Source: an uncultured Clostridia bacterium
GTDB lineage: Bacteria; Bacillota; Clostridia; Oscillospirales; Ruminococcaceae
Assembly (NCBI GenBank): GCA_945921515.1
Contig: CAMEKR010000003.1
Span: 1-44,160 of the forward strand
DNA: 44,160 nucleotides
Direction of reading: 5' to 3'
In this document: positions 10,857-19,256 of the stretch, piece after piece
How positions within the stretch are numbered: the first letter of the stretch is position 1
Layout: every line of letters starts with the position of its first letter
The notes under the pieces: generated by a model
The model's database searches: none
Seen by the model: only the letters and a program-made list of their open reading frames with translations
What the model was told of the DNA's origin: nothing
Position numbers and translations under genes: made by a program

Positions 10857-11454
10857 AGGACTGCCTATTGTTATTTCCGCACCGTCGGGCTGTGGTAAGG
10901 ATACTATACTTGAACAGCTTTACAAGAAAAATACAAATCTTACTCAGTCGATATCCGCTACCACAAGAGCAATTAGAGAAGGCGAAACTGACGGCGTCAG
11001 CTATCATTTCACGACTGTGGATGAATTTGAAAAGATGATAAAAAACGGCGAAGTGCTTGAATATACAAGCTACTGCGGAAATTATTACGGAACTCCAAAA
11101 AAAGCTGTTACCGATCTTCTTGCTCAGGGTAAGGATGTTATCCTGAAAATAGAAGTCGAAGGTGCTATGAATATCAAGAGGATATTCCCCGAATGTGTTC
11201 TCATATTCATACTTCCTCCGTCAATATCAGAGCTTGAGAGAAGACTCAGAAAAAGAGGAACCGAAACAGAGGAAACTATCGCCGCAAGAACGGCACAGGC
11301 AAGAAACGAGCTTGAGTATGCCGATAAGTTTGATTATCTTGTAGTTAACGGCGATCTTAACAAGGCTGTTGACGATGTAAATGCGGTAATACTTGCAGAA
11401 AAGATGAAAGCCGAGCGCAATGGCGCTTTGTTAGATGAGATAAAGAGATCCTAA
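10849..11454 (+). CDS. gmk: Guanylate kinase
   Basis: A 201-residue guanylate kinase converting GMP to GDP. The P-loop APSGCGKDT is near residue 13. The GMP-binding [19 protein letters not shown] segment and the [11 protein letters not shown] lid follow. The frame extends further upstream inside remA. The AGGGGGAG at 10833-10840 is best placed for the ATG at 10849, though the ATG at 10843 is possible. The start overlaps remA by 8 bases. In most Firmicutes rpoZ comes next; here priA follows directly. Confidence 0.95.
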   Translation: MNKGLPIVISAPSGCGKDTILEQLYKKNTNLTQSISATTRAIREGETDGVSYHFTTVDEFEKMIKNGEVLEYTSYCGNYYGTPKKAVTDLLAQGKDVILKIEVEGAMNIKRIFPECVLIFILPPSISELERRLRKRGTETEETIAARTAQARNELEYADKFDYLVVNGDLNKAVDDVNAVILAEKMKAERNGALLDEIKRS

Positions 11455-13940
11455 TGGACAATATTGTTCATAAAAACTCTGATACAAGAACAATTGTTTC
11501 GGTGGTAGTTGACAAGGCGCTTTACAGCTTTGATCTTGAGTTTGATTATTATCTACCCGAAGGCACTTCTGCTGTTGTAGGGCAGAGAGTGATAGTGCCG
11601 TTCGGAAAAGGCAAGAACAAGCGTGTAGGACTTATTACCGCTGTAAAGCAAGGAACCGATTACGGTCGGCTGAAAGAAGTGTACTGCACAGTAAACGACG
11701 GCGTTATTTTAAGCGACGAAGCTCTTTGCCTTATGCGCTGGATGAAGGATAACACCTTCTGCACTTATTTTGACGCAGTTAAAACAATTTTGCCCGGCGG
11801 TATGGCGCTCAATGTTTCACAAAGATATACACTAAACAGCGTTTTTTTGGAAAATCCCGACAGCTTCAGCCTTTCTCCATCGGAGTCTTCTGTTGCCGCA
11901 ATGCTTGCAGGCTGCAAAAGCGACAGAGAACTTAACGATATGATAGAATACGGTTTTGACGACAGGCAGAAAAAGCTCGTACCGGCTCTTTCAGATAAGT
12001 CGGTATTGCTTACGCTTGATATCATAAAACAGCGTGTCGGCAACGAGACAGAGAAGAACGTCCGCCTTACCGATTATTATTTAAACGGTGAGTATTCAGA
12101 AAAAAATAAGCCGCTTACGGCAAAGCAGAAAAAAGTTGCTGATTTTCTTGAGCAGGCTGTATCTGCTTCTGTAAAGGAAGTATGCTATAACTGCGTTGTG
12201 ACCGAAGCTGTTATTTCCAACATGGAGAAAAACGGCATTGCCGAGTGCTTTGATAACGAAATATCCCGCTCTCTTACAGCTGACGCAAAAGCGGTAAAAA
12301 GCGTTGATGATATAACGCTGTCCGATGAGCAATCTTCTGTATTTAACGGACTATCCAAGCTTATGGACAGTGACAATCCGCAGTGTGCGCTCCTTAAAGG
12401 TGTTACCGGAAGCGGAAAGACCACAGTTTTCCTGAAGCTTATCAATAAGGCTGTCAAACAGGGGAAAACTGCTATAATGCTTGTTCCCGAAATATCACTT
12501 ACTCCGCAGATGGTGCGTAATTTTACCGACCTTTTCGGAAGCCTTGTAGCTGTTATTCACAGCAATTTGTCTTTAGGGCAGAGAATGGACGAATACAAGC
12601 GTATCGAAAAAGGCGACGCAAAGATAGTAATAGGCACAAGGAGCGCTGTTTTTGCTCCGCTTGACAATATTGGCATAATAGTAATAGACGAAGAGGGCGA
12701 GCATACCTATAAGTCTGAAAAATCTCCCCGTTATCATGCAAGGAGTATAGCTAAGCAGAGATGCTTTTATCATAATGCTTTGCTTCTGCTTGCTTCGGCT
12801 ACTCCGAGCCTTGAAAGCGCTTATTTCGCTTCATGCGGCAGATATAAGCTGTTTGAGATGAAAAAACGCTACAGCCGTTCGGTGCTTCCCGAAGTGTATC
12901 TTGTGGATATGAAGGTTGAAACCGAGACAGGCAACCGATCAAATTTCAGCAGAGCGCTTGCAGATGAAATAAGAACAAATCTTGAAAAAGGCGAGCAGAC
13001 AATACTTTTGCTTAACCGCAGAGGCTACAATACATATATGAACTGCATAAAGTGCGGTGCTGTCAGCAAGTGTCCCAACTGTAATATTCCGCTGACATAT
13101 CATAAGACCAATGGCTGTCTAATTTGCCACTATTGCGGATATACCGAGCTGTTCACCGGAAAATGCAAGGAGTGCGGCTCAAAGTTCATATACTTCTCGG
13201 GAACAGGAACACAGCGCATTGAAGATGAAATATCTGCACTTTTTCCGACAGCCCGTGTGCTTCGTATGGATGCCGATACCACGATGAGCAGATACTCCTA
13301 TGAGAAGAACTTTGAAAGCTTCAGAAAAGGCGAATATGATATAATGGTCGGCACACAAATGATAGCAAAGGGACTTGACTTTGAAAATGTCACACTTGTT
13401 GGTGTTCTTCTTATTGATAAATCGCTGTATGCAGGGGACTATCTCGGCTATGAGAAGACATTCTCTCTCATTACTCAGGTAGTCGGCAGATGCGGCAGAG
13501 GCTCAAAGCAGGGAAGAGCTTATCTTCAGACCTTCTCTCCCGAGCACTATGTTCTAAATCTTGCGGCACAGCAGAACTATGACGAGTTTTTTAAACAGGA
13601 GTGCGAGATAAGAAAAGCTCTGCTTTTTCCGCCGTACTGTGATATCTGCGAGATCGGGCTGTCGGCAAGAGAAGAGGATATCTGCAAAAAGGGAGCAGAA
13701 TCCTTTGTAAAGCTGTTTATGAAGAATCTTGAAGGTCACAGCATACCTATCCGTGTACTGGGTCCGTCGGCTTGCTCGGTAGCAAAGGTGAATGGTCGAT
13801 TCCGCTACAGGATAATAATTAAGTGCAAAAATAATAAGCAGTTCAGGGCAGTAATGCAGGCAACTTTGCTTGACGCATATAAGTCGCCCGCTCTTGACGG
13901 TGTAAGCTTCTTCGCCGATATGAACGGCGAAATTATATAA
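11454..13940 (+). CDS. priA: Primosomal replication-restart helicase PriA
   Basis: An 828-residue PriA that reloads the replicative helicase at stalled forks. An N-terminal DNA-binding region is followed by the helicase core with Walker A GVTGSGKT (316-323). An eight-cysteine zinc segment starts at CIKCGAVSKCPNC and runs on through CLICHYCG and CKECGS. The helicase C-terminal GTQMIAKGLDFENVTLVGV motif follows. Motif II reads DEEG (412-415) where I expect DEEH or DEEQ. The ATG overlaps the gmk stop by one base, indicating translational coupling. Confidence 0.95.
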   Translation: MDNIVHKNSDTRTIVSVVVDKALYSFDLEFDYYLPEGTSAVVGQRVIVPFGKGKNKRVGLITAVKQGTDYGRLKEVYCTVNDGVILSDEALCLMRWMKDNTFCTYFDAVKTILPGGMALNVSQRYTLNSVFLENPDSFSLSPSESSVAAMLAGCKSDRELNDMIEYGFDDRQKKLVPALSDKSVLLTLDIIKQRVGNETEKNVRLTDYYLNGEYSEKNKPLTAKQKKVADFLEQAVSASVKEVCYNCVVTEAVISNMEKNGIAECFDNEISRSLTADAKAVKSVDDITLSDEQSSVFNGLSKLMDSDNPQCALLKGVTGSGKTTVFLKLINKAVKQGKTAIMLVPEISLTPQMVRNFTDLFGSLVAVIHSNLSLGQRMDEYKRIEKGDAKIVIGTRSAVFAPLDNIGIIVIDEEGEHTYKSEKSPRYHARSIAKQRCFYHNALLLLASATPSLESAYFASCGRYKLFEMKKRYSRSVLPEVYLVDMKVETETGNRSNFSRALADEIRTNLEKGEQTILLLNRRGYNTYMNCIKCGAVSKCPNCNIPLTYHKTNGCLICHYCGYTELFTGKCKECGSKFIYFSGTGTQRIEDEISALFPTARVLRMDADTTMSRYSYEKNFESFRKGEYDIMVGTQMIAKGLDFENVTLVGVLLIDKSLYAGDYLGYEKTFSLITQVVGRCGRGSKQGRAYLQTFSPEHYVLNLAAQQNYDEFFKQECEIRKALLFPPYCDICEIGLSAREEDICKKGAESFVKLFMKNLEGHSIPIRVLGPSACSVAKVNGRFRYRIIIKCKNNKQFRAVMQATLLDAYKSPALDGVSFFADMNGEII

Positions 13941-13959
13941 AAGAAAGGAATTAACGGCA

Positions 13960-14442
13960 ATGGCAAAGAGAATAATAGCAAAAGACGGCGATGATTCGCT
14001 CAGAAAAAGATGCAAGGATGTAACGGTGTTCGATGACAAGCTGTGGACTATGCTTGACGATATGTATGAGACTATGAAGGACGCTAACGGTGTTGGACTT
14101 GCCGCACCTCAGATAAGCGTACTGAGAAGAGTAGTTGTTATCGATGTAGGCGACGAACACGGCAAGATAGAGCTTATCAACCCTGTCATTACTTCAATGA
14201 AGGGAAAACAGCACGAGCTTGAAGGATGCCTTTCTGTACCGGGCTTATGGGGATATGTTGACCGTCCTGCTAAGGTTAAAGTATCTGCGCAGGACAGATT
14301 CGGAAAGCAGTTTGAAATTGAAGGCACAGAGCTTCTTGCGGTTGCTCTCTGTCACGAGATAGACCATCTCAGCGGTATCCTTTTTACCGATAAGGCAGAC
14401 GGTCTGTTAACATCGGATCAGCTTGAAGAAAAAGGCAGATAA
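13960..14442 (+). CDS. def: Peptide deformylase
   Basis: A 160-residue deformylase that removes the formyl group from new proteins. The three family motifs are present: GVGLAAPQ, EGCLSVPG with the metal cysteine, and HEIDHLSGILF with both metal histidines and the catalytic glutamate. An AAAGGA ribosome binding site lies upstream. The next gene, fmt, catalyses the opposite step on initiator tRNA, a standard pairing. Confidence 0.96.
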   Translation: MAKRIIAKDGDDSLRKRCKDVTVFDDKLWTMLDDMYETMKDANGVGLAAPQISVLRRVVVIDVGDEHGKIELINPVITSMKGKQHELEGCLSVPGLWGYVDRPAKVKVSAQDRFGKQFEIEGTELLAVALCHEIDHLSGILFTDKADGLLTSDQLEEKGR

Positions 14443-14454
14443 GGAGGGAAAGCT

Positions 14455-15390
14455 ATGAACATAGTTTTTATGGGTACTCCCGACTTTGCGGTTGCCGCTC
14501 TCGAAAGACTTGCATCCTGTCACAATGTTATGGCTGTTTTTACACAGCCCGACAAGCCTAAGAACAGAGGCAAGAAGATGCAGGCGCCTCCCGTGAAAGA
14601 ATGCGCCGAGAAGCTCGGTATTCCGGTTTATCAGCCGCTTTCGCTGAGAAAAGGCGACGACGCCGAGACAAGCCTTGAAGTGCTTAATAAGCTATCTCCC
14701 GATTGTATTGTTGTAGCGGCTTACGGTCAGATTCTTCCCGAGAGTATACTTTCATTGCCGAAATACGGCTGTATCAATATCCACGCTTCACTTCTGCCGA
14801 AATACAGAGGTGCCGCACCGATACAAAAATGCATCATAGACGGCGAGACAAAAAGCGGAGTAACAACGATGCTGATGGAAAAAGGACTCGACACGGGCGA
14901 TATGCTTATGAGCGAAGAAGTAGCCATAACTTCTGAAATGACGGCAGGCGAGCTTCACGACAAGCTTGCGGCTGTAGGCGGAGAGCTTATTCTTAAGACT
15001 CTTGCTGCCTGTGAAGACGGAACGCTGGCTCCGGCTAAGCAGGATGACAGCCTTTCTTGTTACGCCGGTATGATCTCTAAAGAGATGTGCAGAATAGATT
15101 TTTCGCTCCCTGCAAAGAATGTATATGATTTTATCAGGGGTATGTCACCATCGCCCTGCGCATATACTTTTATCGGCGATAAGCGGCTTAAGGTTTTTTT
15201 TGCCGTAATGACCGACTGTACATCGGACAAGCCCTGCGGAACTCTGATAGACGAGGAAAAGTTAACCGTAGTATGCGGTGACGGAAAGTGTATCAGCTTT
15301 ACAGAAGTTCAAGGCGAAGGCGGCAGAAGAATGGATGCATCCAGCTTTGTAAACGGCTTCAGACCACAGAGAGGTATTGTTCTCGGATAG
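14455..15390 (+). CDS. fmt: Methionyl-tRNA formyltransferase
   Basis: A 311-residue Fmt that formylates initiator Met-tRNA from 10-formyl-tetrahydrofolate. The start MNIVFMGTPDFAV is typical. The catalytic segment INIHASLLPKYRGAAPIQ carries the Asn/His pair, and MEKGLDTGDM follows. The C-terminal tRNA-binding domain is present. AAGGAGG precedes the ATG. The initiator tRNA substrate is encoded about 8 kb downstream in the same window. Confidence 0.96.
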   Translation: MNIVFMGTPDFAVAALERLASCHNVMAVFTQPDKPKNRGKKMQAPPVKECAEKLGIPVYQPLSLRKGDDAETSLEVLNKLSPDCIVVAAYGQILPESILSLPKYGCINIHASLLPKYRGAAPIQKCIIDGETKSGVTTMLMEKGLDTGDMLMSEEVAITSEMTAGELHDKLAAVGGELILKTLAACEDGTLAPAKQDDSLSCYAGMISKEMCRIDFSLPAKNVYDFIRGMSPSPCAYTFIGDKRLKVFFAVMTDCTSDKPCGTLIDEEKLTVVCGDGKCISFTEVQGEGGRRMDASSFVNGFRPQRGIVLG

Positions 15391-15406
15391 GTAAAGGAGG
15401 ATTTTT

Positions 15407-16096
15407 ATGCCTGACTTTTTACTGAATTATTACGTTATTTACATTTTGCTCATTGCGGCATTTATCTTCTCGATATTTGCCTCTGTTAATGTGAAATCTA
15501 CCTTCAGAAAATATAACAGAATGCCAAGCTCAATGGGAAAGACAGCGGCGCAGGTCGCACGAGAAATTCTTGACAGCAACGGACTTTATAATGTTCAGGT
15601 AGGCGTTATTCACGGCGAACTGACCGATAACTACAACCCTAAGACTAACACGGTCTCGCTGTCTTCTTCGGTATATAACAGCACTTCAGTCGGTGCTATA
15701 GGCGTTGCGGCTCATGAGGTCGGACACGCTATCCAGTACGCACAGGATTACTTTCCTATAAAAATAAGGATGGCAATACTTCCTTTTGCTCAGTTTGGTT
15801 CTTCTGCGTGGATGCTGTTCTTTATTCTCGGACTTGTCTTTGATAATCACATCCTCAGAGGCATAGGAATTATTCTTTTTGCTGCTATTGTACTGTTCCA
15901 ATTGATTACGCTCCCTGTAGAATTCAATGCAAGCAGAAGAGCGCTTTCTACTATAAAACAGCAGGGTTTCCTTTACGGTGCGGAATATACCGGAGCAAAG
16001 AAAACTCTCACGGCAGCCGCAATGACTTATGTTGCATCGCTTGCCGTTGCAATTTTACAGCTTCTCAGACTGATAGCAAACTCAAGAAGACGATGA
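15407..16096 (+). CDS. YugP-type membrane zinc peptidase
   Basis: A 229-residue integral membrane protein of the zinc metallopeptidase family typified by YugP of Bacillus (DUF2265). One N-terminal helix (about 5-25), two central helices and one C-terminal helix are visible. The zinc site AHEVGHAIQ is on about residues 103-111, and a later LPVEFNASRRA probably supplies the third ligand. Its place between fmt and rsmB is common in Clostridia. Substrate unknown. AAAGGAGG lies ahead of the ATG. Confidence 0.9.
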   Translation: MPDFLLNYYVIYILLIAAFIFSIFASVNVKSTFRKYNRMPSSMGKTAAQVAREILDSNGLYNVQVGVIHGELTDNYNPKTNTVSLSSSVYNSTSVGAIGVAAHEVGHAIQYAQDYFPIKIRMAILPFAQFGSSAWMLFFILGLVFDNHILRGIGIILFAAIVLFQLITLPVEFNASRRALSTIKQQGFLYGAEYTGAKKTLTAAAMTYVASLAVAILQLLRLIANSRRR

Positions 16097-16109
16097 TTTG
16101 GAGAAAATA

Positions 16110-17429
16110 ATGAAAACTGCAAGACAGATAACCCTCGATCTGCTCATCCGTATGGATACTTCGGGCGCATACTCAAATATAATACTCGATCATGCGTTCA
16201 GCTCACAGGAAGCAAACAGACGCGACAAAGCGTTTGCGGCGGCACTGTTTTACGGCGTACTCGAGCGCAGAATGACGCTTGATTATCTGATTCGCTTTTA
16301 TTCCGAAATAGAATTTGATAAGATAAGTATTCCGGTTACAGAGATACTCAGAATGGGATTTTATCAGCTTCTTTATATGAATTCGGTGCCTGACAGCGCC
16401 GCAGTTAATGAGTCGGTTTTACTGTGCGATTACTGTGACAGCGGCAGGGCAAAAGGTTTTGTAAACGCTGTACTCCGCAACTTTTTGCGGGACGGAAAGG
16501 TGATAAATTACGGAGAACTTAAGGATGAGGCAAAACTGTCTATAGAATACTCCTGCCCAAAGTGGCTTATAAAGAAGTGGAAGCGTGAACTTGGTGAAGC
16601 AAGGGCAATGAAAATGCTTACCTCCTGCTTTGGCAGACCACCGATATACGCAAGAGTAAATACGGTCAGATACTCGGTCGAGGAAGTAATCAAGTGCCTT
16701 GCAAAAGACGGAATTAAATCGGTAATAAATGAGCTTATCGACGGATGTATAGAACTTTCCGACACTAAGGGAATTGAACTGAGTTCTGCTTATAAATCAG
16801 GAATGTTTCATATACAGGATATCTCGTCTCAGATATGCTGTAAAATAGCCGCTCCGGTGTTCAATGAAACGGTTGTTGACCTTTGCGCCGCACCGGGAGG
16901 AAAGACTTTTACCTGTGCCGAGATAATGGCGGACAGGGGAAAAATATACAGCTATGATTTATATGACGGTAAGGTTTCTGTCATATCAAATACAGCGAAG
17001 AGACTCGGGCTTACAATTATCACAGCTGAAGAAAATGACGCCACAAAGCCAAATCCCAATATTCCTAAGGCAGATAAGGTTATCTGCGACGTGCCTTGTT
17101 CGGGACTCGGAGTTATACGGAGAAAGCCGGAGATAAAATATAAGCTTATGAAACAGCTTGAAACTTTGCCTGATACCCAGCGTAAAATAATAAACAATGC
17201 CGCAGAATATGTAAAACCCGGAGGAACGCTTATTTATTCTACCTGTACGGTCAGCAAGGCGGAAAACGATGATATCGTCGAGGAATTTTTAAGCGAGCAT
17301 ACCGATTTTGTTCCGGTAGTTGTTCCGCTGAATATCAAAGGGCTTGAAGATGGCTATAAGAGAACTATGCTGCCGTGTGATATAAACGGCGACGGTTTCT
17401 TTACAGCTACTCTGAGAAAGGTAAAGTGA
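16110..17429 (+). CDS. rsmB: 16S rRNA (cytosine-967-C5) methyltransferase
   Basis: A 439-residue RsmB. The first 130 residues are a NusB-like RNA-binding domain, followed by the methyltransferase domain. The SAM motif is VDLCAAPGGKTF. The two catalytic cysteine motifs are CDVPCSGLGVIRRKPE and the later STCTVSKAEND. The frame opens at a TTG (16098), but the ATG at 16110 has GGAG 6 bases ahead and is chosen. It starts 13 bases after the peptidase gene. Confidence 0.95.
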   Translation: MKTARQITLDLLIRMDTSGAYSNIILDHAFSSQEANRRDKAFAAALFYGVLERRMTLDYLIRFYSEIEFDKISIPVTEILRMGFYQLLYMNSVPDSAAVNESVLLCDYCDSGRAKGFVNAVLRNFLRDGKVINYGELKDEAKLSIEYSCPKWLIKKWKRELGEARAMKMLTSCFGRPPIYARVNTVRYSVEEVIKCLAKDGIKSVINELIDGCIELSDTKGIELSSAYKSGMFHIQDISSQICCKIAAPVFNETVVDLCAAPGGKTFTCAEIMADRGKIYSYDLYDGKVSVISNTAKRLGLTIITAEENDATKPNPNIPKADKVICDVPCSGLGVIRRKPEIKYKLMKQLETLPDTQRKIINNAAEYVKPGGTLIYSTCTVSKAENDDIVEEFLSEHTDFVPVVVPLNIKGLEDGYKRTMLPCDINGDGFFTATLRKVK

Positions 17430-17439
17430 TACAGGTTAA

Positions 17440-18456
17440 ATGGAAAAAACAGACATTCTTTCGCTTACAAAAGAGGAGCTTGAAGAAAAAATATTAGCTA
17501 TAGGCGAAAAAAAGTTCAGGGCAAAGCAGATATATGAATGGCTTCATACATACAAAGTAGAAGAATTTAGCAAAATGACCAATCTATCTGCACAACTCAG
17601 AGAAAAGCTCGACGATATTTTTTGGATAAACTCACTAAAAATTCAAAAAAGACTTGTATCCAACATAGATAATACGGTAAAATATCTTTATGGTTTGTCC
17701 GACGGAGAAAAAGTCGAGACTGTTGTTATGGAATATAAACACGGTAACAGCATATGTATTTCGACTCAGGTCGGCTGTAAGATGCAGTGCAAATTCTGCG
17801 CTTCCACAAAGGCGGGCTTTGTTAGGAACCTGCTTCCCGGTGAGATGCTTCAGCAGATTTACACAAGTGAAAGGGACAGCGGACGAAGGATAAATCATGT
17901 GGTGCTTATGGGAATAGGCGAGCCGCTTGACAACTATGACAATGTTGTTAAATTTTTGCGGATTTTATCCGAAAAAGAAGATATGAGCCTGAGGCACGTT
18001 TCGGTGTCTACCTGCGGACTTGTAAACAGGATTTATGAGCTTGCAGATTTAAAGCTCGGGATAACACTTTCGGTTTCCCTTCACGCACCTACAAACAAGC
18101 TTAGAAGTTCGGTTATGCCCGTAAATGACAGATATCCTATAGAAGAGCTTATGAAAGCGTGCAGGTACTATTTTGATACCACAGGGCGCAGGATAAGTTA
18201 TGAATTTGCACTGATTGACGGTGTAAATGATAACAGGGAGTCTGCCGATGCGCTTATAAAGCTTCTGAAAGGGCAGAATTGCCATGTCAATCTTATCCCG
18301 GTAAACGAGATAAAAGAAGGCGTATTCAGACGAAGCGAATCGGTTGAGAAGTTTAAGCAGATGCTGATTGACGGAGGTCTGAACGCTACTGTTAGAAGAA
18401 CGCTCGGTGCAGATATCAGCGCCGCCTGCGGACAACTGAGGCGGGATAACAATTAA
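17440..18456 (+). CDS. rlmN: Dual-specificity 23S rRNA/tRNA adenine-C2 methyltransferase
   Basis: A 338-residue radical-SAM enzyme that methylates A2503 of 23S rRNA and A37 of tRNA. The iron-sulfur cluster motif is CKMQCKFCAS. GIGEPLDNYDN follows, and the SVSTCGLV segment carries one of the two mechanistic cysteines. The C-terminal TVRRTLGADISAACGQLR contains the other. It lies 10 bases after rsmB and is followed by the phosphatase/kinase pair, an order conserved in Firmicutes. Confidence 0.97.
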   Translation: MEKTDILSLTKEELEEKILAIGEKKFRAKQIYEWLHTYKVEEFSKMTNLSAQLREKLDDIFWINSLKIQKRLVSNIDNTVKYLYGLSDGEKVETVVMEYKHGNSICISTQVGCKMQCKFCASTKAGFVRNLLPGEMLQQIYTSERDSGRRINHVVLMGIGEPLDNYDNVVKFLRILSEKEDMSLRHVSVSTCGLVNRIYELADLKLGITLSVSLHAPTNKLRSSVMPVNDRYPIEELMKACRYYFDTTGRRISYEFALIDGVNDNRESADALIKLLKGQNCHVNLIPVNEIKEGVFRRSESVEKFKQMLIDGGLNATVRRTLGADISAACGQLRRDNN

Positions 18457-18481
18457 TGTAATCAAGGGAGAACAATAATAT

Positions 18482-19210
18482 ATGAAGGTTTACGCAAAGA
18501 CCGATATCGGTAATTGTCGTGAAGAAAACCAGGACAACTATTGGGTAGGCGAGCTGGACAACGGAGCTATTGCCGTAGTACTGTGTGACGGAATGGGAGG
18601 TCAGAACGCAGGAGGTTGTGCCAGTTCAACAACGGTAGAATTTATTAAAGAAAGGCTAATCAAGGGATTCCGTGCTTTTATCACAAGAAATCAGATAAGA
18701 AACCTGCTTATCACTTCTGTTACCGCCGCAAACAGCGTGGTGTACGATATGGCAACTTCAGATCCGGAAAAAGCCGGTATGGGTACTACCTGTGTTGTGG
18801 GTATTATTAACGCCGAAAGAGCATATCTGATAAATGTCGGCGACAGCAGGTGTTATTTCTTTTTCGACGACAATATGCAGCAGGTTACAAAAGACCACAC
18901 CTATGTAAGAAAGCTTGTCGAAAAAGGTCTTATAACTTATGAGGAGAGCAAGACTCACCCCGACAGAAACCGCATCACAAAGGCTATTGGAGCACAGCCG
19001 TTCATAACTCCCGATTATTTTGAGCTGGATGTAAAAAAGGACGATATGCTTTTATTCTGTTCGGACGGGCTCAGCTCTTATGCAGAGGACAGCAAGATAG
19101 CGGATATTATTGCCGCTTCTCCTGTTTCAAAGTGCTGTGATCAGCTTATTGATTATGTTAACAAACACGGCGGCCGTGACAATGTTACGGTGGCTGTGGT
19201 GACAATATAA
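18482..19210 (+). CDS. prpC: PP2C-type Ser/Thr protein phosphatase
   Basis: A 242-residue PP2C phosphatase (PrpC/Stp family). Metal-binding motifs are intact: REENQDNYW, LCDGMGGQNAGG, INVGDSRCYFF, CSDGLSSYA and GGRDNVTVAVV. It has no membrane segment and acts in the cytosol. In known systems it reverses phosphorylation by the kinase encoded next to it, which here begins 46 bases downstream. AAGGGAG lies upstream of the ATG. Confidence 0.96.
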   Translation: MKVYAKTDIGNCREENQDNYWVGELDNGAIAVVLCDGMGGQNAGGCASSTTVEFIKERLIKGFRAFITRNQIRNLLITSVTAANSVVYDMATSDPEKAGMGTTCVVGIINAERAYLINVGDSRCYFFFDDNMQQVTKDHTYVRKLVEKGLITYEESKTHPDRNRITKAIGAQPFITPDYFELDVKKDDMLLFCSDGLSSYAEDSKIADIIAASPVSKCCDQLIDYVNKHGGRDNVTVAVVTI

Positions 19211-19256
19211 ACCTGACCTGCCGTATGGGTCTTAATACAACATATACGGAGAAACG

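Noticed and set aside
13554-14039. 161-codon minus-strand frame across the priA-def junction
   Set aside because: Crosses two well-supported genes and lacks a translation signal.
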